From Granulicella sp. (GTDB lineage: Bacteria > Acidobacteriota > Terriglobia > Terriglobales > Acidobacteriaceae): a stretch of DNA of 30,499 bases. A program made the translations under genes and the position numbers. The DNA lies in NCBI GenBank assembly GCA_003133205.1, contig PKWK01000276.1, forward strand, positions 438-30,936, written 5' to 3'. The stretch's first letter is position 1. Every line of letters begins with the position of its first letter. Shown here in pieces: positions 26,176 through 30,499 of the stretch. Below the pieces are notes generated by a model. It did no database searches. It saw nothing but the letters and a program-made list of their open reading frames with translations, and was not told the origin of the DNA.

Positions 26176-26540
26176 CCCGTCGGATGTGAAATCTGAGTGA
26201 AAGTCACTCATGTTGATCCAAGACCGAGTCCGAGTCGTTCCATGGTGTACCCCCACCCCCCGCCCCATAAAGTCATAAAGTATTGCAAACAAGCCACATG
26301 GGTCCTAAGCCAAGTTCGCTTGACTATAGGCCTTCCCCCCACAATGCCGCTTCGACTCGAACAGTCTCCCACCGCATTGCCCCACTCTTTAATTGTACTC
26401 TGGGTGTCAAGCGATTTCCTTCGCGAGGGCAGTGATGCGGATACGAGACAGAGGTGAGTCTCCGAATTCCGCGAACCAGCAAAATTTGCGACTTGGAGAC
26501 CTTGATCCACGGTCGGGCGGGAGTGGCGTAAAATGAGCGG
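26176..26540. other. Gene-free stretch with C-tract element copy B
   Basis: About 365 bases between the groES promoter and the next gene. At about 26245-26290 it holds GTGTACCCCCACCCCCC, TAAAGTC and AAAGTATTGCAA, matching parts of the element at 3699-3790. No credible reading frame, RNA gene or terminator was seen; the promoter for the downstream gene is probably near the right end. Confidence 0.4.
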
Positions 26541-27122
26541 ATGCCGCTCCGCAAACATCCTCGCCGCACCTTCGTCCTCGGTCTTATTGTGTTGCTCGCT
26601 GTGTTCGCCTGGGTTGTCCCGATGCAGGTTCGCGCCCAGGACGACGACAATCCGAAACCGGAGGAGCATGGCCGCAAATACAAGGCGCCGCCAGAGACAT
26701 CGCACATTGAGGTCATGGTGATCAAGGGCTTCAATAAGAAGCCGATCGACGGTGCCCACGTAGTCCTCCATCCAGTGAAGGACGGCAAGGACGAGGGCAA
26801 TCTGGAGATCAAGACCCACCCGGATGGCAAGGCGGTCATCGATGTGATCCCGACCGGCAGCAAGGTGCGGATCCAGGTGATTGCGGATGGGTTCGCCACA
26901 TTCGCTGAGGATTACCAAGTCAACGAAGCGGACCGGAAGATCGTGGTCGCCATGATCCGACCCCAGGCGCAGATCTCGACCTACGTGGACAATGAGGGCA
27001 AGCCCTCGCAGATCAACCCGGGGGTGCAGGAGCCGATCCGTCCGAAGAAGGCAACGACGCCCTCCGGCTCTTCCACGACATCCGGCTCTTCGTCCAGTTC
27101 CGGCAGTAAGCCGCAGCCGTAG
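26541..27122 (+). CDS. Secreted carboxypeptidase-regulatory-like (transthyretin-like) protein
   Basis: 193 residues. A basic start (MPLRKHPRRTF) and hydrophobic segment (VLGLIVLLAVFAWVVPMQ) ending VRAQ form a signal peptide. After a charged stretch (DDDNPKPEEHGRKYK) comes one beta-sandwich domain of the carboxypeptidase-regulatory/transthyretin type: HIEVMVIKGFNKKPIDGAHVVLHPVKDG, LEIKTHPDGKAVIDVIPTGSKVRIQVIADGFATFAEDYQV. The C-terminus is a Ser/Gly/Pro-rich low-complexity tail (TPSGSSTTSGSSSSSGSKPQP), as in surface or cell-wall-associated proteins. Role unknown. The SDR gene starts 9 bp after its stop, so they are probably co-transcribed. Confidence 0.82.
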   Translation: MPLRKHPRRTFVLGLIVLLAVFAWVVPMQVRAQDDDNPKPEEHGRKYKAPPETSHIEVMVIKGFNKKPIDGAHVVLHPVKDGKDEGNLEIKTHPDGKAVIDVIPTGSKVRIQVIADGFATFAEDYQVNEADRKIVVAMIRPQAQISTYVDNEGKPSQINPGVQEPIRPKKATTPSGSSTTSGSSSSSGSKPQP

Positions 27123-27131
27123 CGCTTCGCG

Positions 27132-27896
27132 ATGCCAGAGGCTCAGACCACAGAATCACTAGACACGTCCGAGAGGCCGCTCGCCGGCAAGACCGTGCTG
27201 GTGACCGGGGCTGCGAAGCGCATTGGCCGGGCGATTGCACTGCGGCTGGCGGCGAGCGGGGCCGACGTCGCGATTACTTATCGCGAGTCGCAACCCGAGG
27301 CTGAAGATACGGTGCGCGATCTTGCCGCGCTTGGTGTCGATGCGCTGGCGGTGCGCACGGACCTCGGCGACGCCGAGGGTATCCGCGAAACGGTTGCCGC
27401 GGTGGTCGAGGAGTTTGGGCGGCTGGACATTCTCGTCAACAACGCCGGCGTGTTCGAGTCCGCCGCGCTGGAGAGCATCACCGTCGAGCAGTGGGACCAC
27501 ATGTTCGCCACCAACACGCGCGCGCCGTTTCTGATGGCTCAGGCGGCTTATCCGCATCTGCGCCAGGCGGGCGGACGCATTATCAACATCGGGTCGCTGG
27601 GCGGCACCCACCCGTGGGCCACGCACGCGCACTACTGCACGTCGAAGGCGGCGTTGCACATGCTCTCGCAGACGATGGCCAAGGCGTGGGCGCCGGAGAT
27701 CAGCGTGAACTGCGTTGCGCCGGGAATGATTGTGCAGGGCGAAGTCGGCGAGGCGTACGTCCATTTCGCCGAGCGCACGCCGATGCGGCGCAACGGAATG
27801 GCCGAAGATGTCGCCGCAGCGGTACTATTCTTCGCCACCGGGCCGCACTTCATCACGGGGCAATTGATGGCCGTGGATGGCGGGCTTGGCCTTTAG
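27132..27896 (+). CDS. Short-chain dehydrogenase/reductase, pteridine-reductase-like
   Basis: NADPH-dependent cytosolic reductase, 254 residues. The cofactor motif is TGAAKRIGR (25-33), the TGxxxRxG form typical of pteridine reductases (PTR1/FolM-like) and binding NADPH. Asn-Asn-Ala-Gly is at 103-106, the catalytic triad Ser155, Tyr168, Lys172 (GSLGG ... HYCTSKAAL), and the closing FITGQLMAVDGGLGL. The first 15 residues are an extra polar N-terminus. Dihydropteridine reduction is plausible, but a general 3-oxoacyl or sugar reductase cannot be excluded. Its stop TAG overlaps the stop of the convergent phosphatase gene by three bases. Confidence 0.88.
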   Translation: MPEAQTTESLDTSERPLAGKTVLVTGAAKRIGRAIALRLAASGADVAITYRESQPEAEDTVRDLAALGVDALAVRTDLGDAEGIRETVAAVVEEFGRLDILVNNAGVFESAALESITVEQWDHMFATNTRAPFLMAQAAYPHLRQAGGRIINIGSLGGTHPWATHAHYCTSKAALHMLSQTMAKAWAPEISVNCVAPGMIVQGEVGEAYVHFAERTPMRRNGMAEDVAAAVLFFATGPHFITGQLMAVDGGLGL

Positions 27897-28696
27897 CGTT
27901 TGCTCAACGCCCCTGTGACGCGCTGCCACCAGTTTGGTTCTTTCACTTCTTCGAAAAGGCCACGCGGCTCCTCCGCCACCTCAAATTGCTTGCCCAGGAA
28001 GACGGCGAGCGGATTCGTGAGGCACAGGGCATGGGCGTAGCTCGCGCCATACTGACTCGCGACCATGTCGTGGGCCTCACGCATCCGCGGCGGGCGCGAG
28101 GTTGTGTTGTGCGCGTCGGTGGCAAGAAAGTGGACCCAGCGTTTCTCCAACAGATCGTGCGCCATGCGCTGCGCTTGTTTGCCCTTGTGTCCGGTCAGCG
28201 AGTCCGCCGTCACCTGCATCAGCACGCCGCTGCGCAGCCAGTCCATCAGGCGCGTAGGCTCTTTCTGCAGCGTGGGATTGCGCTCCGGATGGGTAAGGAT
28301 TGGCGTCAGGCCGGCGAGTTGCAGCTCATAAAAAGTTTCGGTGAGCCCCGGCGGAAGGCCGTAGTCCGGCACCTCGACCAGCAGGTAGCCGAGCCCGTTG
28401 ATGCTGAATCGCGCGGGGTCTTCCTTAGCCTGCTTCACGTTGTCGAAGGAGAGGTGAAAATCGCAACCGCTGCCCAGCGTCAGGGGAATCTTCTGCTCGG
28501 CGAGACGCGCGCGAAGTTCGGCGGTCTTGGCTGCGTTTACGGCAGGATCGAATGCGTAGTTGCCGTTCGCATGAGGCGAGCAAACGACGTGCGTAATGCC
28601 GTCGGCCACCGCCAGCTTGGCCATTTCAACCGAGGTCTCGATGCTGTTAGAGCCGTCGTCCAGTCCGAATAAAAGATGATGATGTATGTCTACCAT
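27893..28696 (-). CDS. CpsB/CapC/YwqE-type tyrosine-protein phosphatase (PHP domain)
   Basis: Manganese-dependent PHP phosphatase that removes phosphate from bacterial tyrosine kinases of polysaccharide export. 267 residues: MVDIHHHLLFGLDDGSNS with metal ligands His5 and His7, HVVCSPHANG (His42), GYLLVEVPDY, LTHPERN, and ATDAHN near the end are the family's metal-binding and active-site blocks. The ATG at 28696 starts at the conserved N-terminus; the frame upstream has no conserved content. No capsule or exopolysaccharide genes and no BY-kinase are in the window, so its partner is elsewhere. It lies 53 bp downstream of purQ on the same strand. It converges with the SDR gene, overlapping by four bases. 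Confidence 0.9.
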   Translation of the reverse strand: MVDIHHHLLFGLDDGSNSIETSVEMAKLAVADGITHVVCSPHANGNYAFDPAVNAAKTAELRARLAEQKIPLTLGSGCDFHLSFDNVKQAKEDPARFSINGLGYLLVEVPDYGLPPGLTETFYELQLAGLTPILTHPERNPTLQKEPTRLMDWLRSGVLMQVTADSLTGHKGKQAQRMAHDLLEKRWVHFLATDAHNTTSRPPRMREAHDMVASQYGASYAHALCLTNPLAVFLGKQFEVAEEPRGLFEEVKEPNWWQRVTGALSKR

Positions 28697-28749
28697 TGCA
28701 CCCGCAAGACTAACACTGCTTTTGAGCGCGCCACATTGCCATTTAGTTA

Positions 28750-29445
28750 CTATGTCGTGGCCAGACTCCGAGCCATCGACTGGAAGAGCAGAAGCCCGTC
28801 CGCCGACCCCAGCAGCGCCTCGCTGGATCGGTCGGGGTGGGGCATCATGCCGAGCACGTTGCGACCTTCGTTGAGCACGCCGGCTATGTTCTCCAGCGAG
28901 CCGTTGGGATTCGCCTCCGCGCTCAGGCCGCCCGTCTCCGTCGCGTACCGGAACGCGACCCGGTCGTCTTGCTTCAACGTCGCTAGCGTCGCGGCGTCGC
29001 AGAAGTAGTTGCCCTCCATATGTCCGATCGGCATGCGCAACACTTGTCCCGGCGCGAGGCCCTCGGTGAACGGCGAGTTCGCCGTCTCCACGCGGAGATG
29101 AAGCTGCCGGCAGATGTATCGCTGACCGGCATTCCGCATCAGCGCGCCGGGCAGCATTCCCGCTTCGCAGAGTATCTGGAAGCCATTGCAAATACCCATC
29201 ACCAGGCCGCCGGAGTCGGCAAAGCGCCGCACGCTCTGCATGATTGGAGCGAAGCGCGCGATGGCGCCCGTGCGGAGATAGTCGCCATAGGCGAATCCGC
29301 CGGGCACAAGAATTGCGTCGCAGCCTTCGAGGTCATGCGACTCATGCCAGAGATAGGTCACCGGCTGGCCCATCACGCCGCCGAGAACGTTGTGTGTGTC
29401 GTGATCGCAGTTTGAACCGGGAAACACCAGAACGCCGAATTTCAT
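28750..29445 (-). CDS. purQ: Phosphoribosylformylglycinamidine synthase, glutaminase subunit PurQ
   Basis: Supplies ammonia from glutamine to PurL in the fourth step of purine synthesis. 231 residues, class I glutamine amidotransferase: [32 protein letters not shown], nucleophile Cys86 in MGICNGFQ, His203 in MMPHPDR and Glu209 downstream. Length matches the family. ATG 29445 starts the conserved N-terminus; no ribosome site precedes it and the leader may be very short. A TAATCT hexamer just upstream could be a -10 giving a leaderless message. purL and purS are not adjacent. Confidence 0.97.
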   Translation of the reverse strand: MKFGVLVFPGSNCDHDTHNVLGGVMGQPVTYLWHESHDLEGCDAILVPGGFAYGDYLRTGAIARFAPIMQSVRRFADSGGLVMGICNGFQILCEAGMLPGALMRNAGQRYICRQLHLRVETANSPFTEGLAPGQVLRMPIGHMEGNYFCDAATLATLKQDDRVAFRYATETGGLSAEANPNGSLENIAGVLNEGRNVLGMMPHPDRSSEALLGSADGLLLFQSMARSLATT

Positions 29446-29512
29446 GGGGTTAGATTAGCATCCCGTGGGCATTCCGCCGGGTTCCCGAGGCGGCGAGGAT
29501 CGCCAAGCCGCT

Positions 29513-30253
29513 CTAGCGATGCAGGCTGACGGTCACGCGGACGACGCCCTGGTCGACGCCGGGGTTCTGGTTGCCCTGGCCGGCGTTCGAGACGTGACGA
29601 TAGATGTACTCCACGCGCCATGAAGTATGGTTGTCCCCGAAGAACTGTATGCCTGGGCCGAACGCAAGCATGTAATTGAACTGGGCGGAGTTGTCCACCG
29701 GGATGTCGCGCGCGGAGACGACGAAGCCGACATCGAGGGCTAAGCTCGGCTGGAGACGCCAGCGCGGCAGTGCGCTGATCCTGGCTCCCAGTGGGGAAAT
29801 GGCCGCAGCATAGGTATACTGCCGTCCGAACAGGGCGTAGACCGGAACAATCGAACCGTTCCCCGCGAGTATGCTACCCACCGGATCGGGGGTCACCGAG
29901 ACCACTCGCACAGGCGCTTGTGGCGTAATGATGGGCTGCCCCGAGGACGTGAAAACGGTTCCGATTACGGTTGGGTCTCTCTCCTCGTACACCGGCAGGA
30001 GCGATCCTTCGTAATCGAGGCGGAAGTGCGGGCTCAGGCGCAGCAAGCGCGTGTACTCGACGCCAAGGGTCCAGATGTGCCGCTGTTCGGCCTCGCCGAT
30101 CAGGATATGGCTTGAATTCGCACTGTAGGTCGTCGAGACGCCGAAGCTCCGCACCCCGCCGAAACTACCGCGTTCCTGTCCCTGGAGCGGAACGCCCCGA
30201 CCCAGGAGACAAATGAGGCCAGCGAATATCGAGACGAGTGCAGCCTTGCGCAA
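29513..30253 (-). CDS. Outer-membrane beta-barrel, PagL-like lipid A deacylase candidate
   Basis: 246 residues with a signal peptide (ALVSIFAGLICLLGRGVPLQG). The rest is a beta-strand-rich barrel with alternating hydrophobic strands. Near the C-terminus EYIYRHVSNAGQGNQNPGVDQ matches the PagL active-site pattern: His220 and Ser222 in H-x-S-N-A, then N-x-G. An equivalent of the family's catalytic acid is not certain; Asp234 is near. It would remove 3-O acyl chains from lipid A, altering the outer membrane. Start: TTG at 30253, directly after an in-frame stop, with GAGG 7 bases upstream; no later ATG keeps the signal peptide. A perfect 10-bp inverted repeat adjoins the ribosome site. Monocistronic, 67 bp from purQ. 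Confidence 0.7.
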   Translation of the reverse strand: MRKAALVSIFAGLICLLGRGVPLQGQERGSFGGVRSFGVSTTYSANSSHILIGEAEQRHIWTLGVEYTRLLRLSPHFRLDYEGSLLPVYEERDPTVIGTVFTSSGQPIITPQAPVRVVSVTPDPVGSILAGNGSIVPVYALFGRQYTYAAAISPLGARISALPRWRLQPSLALDVGFVVSARDIPVDNSAQFNYMLAFGPGIQFFGDNHTSWRVEYIYRHVSNAGQGNQNPGVDQGVVRVTVSLHR

Positions 30254-30265
30254 TCAGAAACCTCG

Positions 30266-30300
30266 GCGATGCAGCAGATCAGACTCGTCCGCTGCATCGC
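30266..30300 (-). promoter_or_regulatory. Perfect inverted repeat touching the ribosome site of the PagL-like gene
   Basis: GCGATGCAGC / GCTGCATCGC, 10-bp arms, 15-base spacer. On the minus strand the inner arm ends one base before GAGG, which precedes the TTG start by 7 bases. In the mRNA it could form a stem shielding the ribosome site; in DNA it could be a repressor site. Function inferred from position only. Confidence 0.5.
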
Positions 30301-30499
30301 TCCGAGAAGAATACAGCAACGGCTTCGGAGTTGGCGGAAACGCTCTAGGGAGCCCCTGCGCAGGTGCTTGATTGGACGGCGGCGGCGAACGGAGCTCGGG
30401 GTTGAGGGTTTTCGATCGCAGATGTCGGAAGTAAGCGGTTCTGGATCTGATTTGAAGTGTTAATTAACGTTCTGAATGCATCGATTCTGAAGGACTTCG

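Overview
The window is GC-rich bacterial chromosome. Its gene content fits an acidobacterium of the Granulicella/Terriglobus/Edaphobacter kind. Pointers are the hopanoid head-group enzyme HpnJ, a TonB receptor carrying a carboxypeptidase-regulatory-like domain, secreted proteins of the von Willebrand-like and carboxypeptidase-regulatory-like types, a CIRCE-controlled groESL, and short intergenic repeats of a style I associate from memory with that phylum. The taxonomic call is inference; no marker rRNA is present.

Layout. 1-2.3 kb: the end of isocitrate dehydrogenase, then malate dehydrogenase, closed by a strong bidirectional terminator. 2.3-3.7 kb: two cyclophilins on the minus strand, one cytosolic and one secreted, with 7-bp repeat arrays on either side of the cytosolic gene. 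3.6-4.7 kb: an AT-rich, gene-poor patch followed by a small orphan ubiquitin-like (multiubiquitin-type) gene behind what looks like a complete class II CRP/FNR-type promoter. 4.7-5.6 kb: a secreted ten-repeat beta-solenoid protein. 5.9-9.4 kb: hpnJ, a DUF3574 protein, a translationally coupled pair of four-helix EamA-type half transporters and a further membrane protein.

9.4-16.2 kb is a long minus-strand block. It runs from a small acidic protein through a membrane protein and recJ, then a membrane fusion protein, a secreted TPR protein and a TolC-like channel. Most junctions are overlapping or abutting. The efflux part has no inner-membrane pump. 16.3-18.6 kb: a quinone oxidoreductase and a protein with a class I isoprenoid-synthase-like fold. 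18.65-19.27 kb: a racemase broken by an internal deletion. 19.4-22.2 kb: a cobalamin riboswitch and its BtuB-like receptor. 22.2-23.9 kb: two secreted proteins and a terminator.

23.9-26.2 kb: groES-groEL with a sigma-70-type promoter overlapped by a CIRCE operator. 26.5-30.3 kb: a secreted carboxypeptidase-regulatory-like protein, a pteridine-reductase-like SDR, a CpsB/YwqE-type PHP phosphatase, purQ, and a PagL-like lipid A deacylase candidate read from TTG beside a perfect inverted repeat.

Cell-envelope themes recur: hopanoid modification, lipid A deacylation, efflux channel, TonB uptake and possible lipid flipping. Corrinoid uptake plausibly feeds the B12-binding radical-SAM enzyme HpnJ. 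The most unusual parts are the orphan ubiquitin-like gene with its promoter, the pump-less efflux operon, the isoprenoid-synthase-like protein, the decayed racemase and the families of intergenic repeats.
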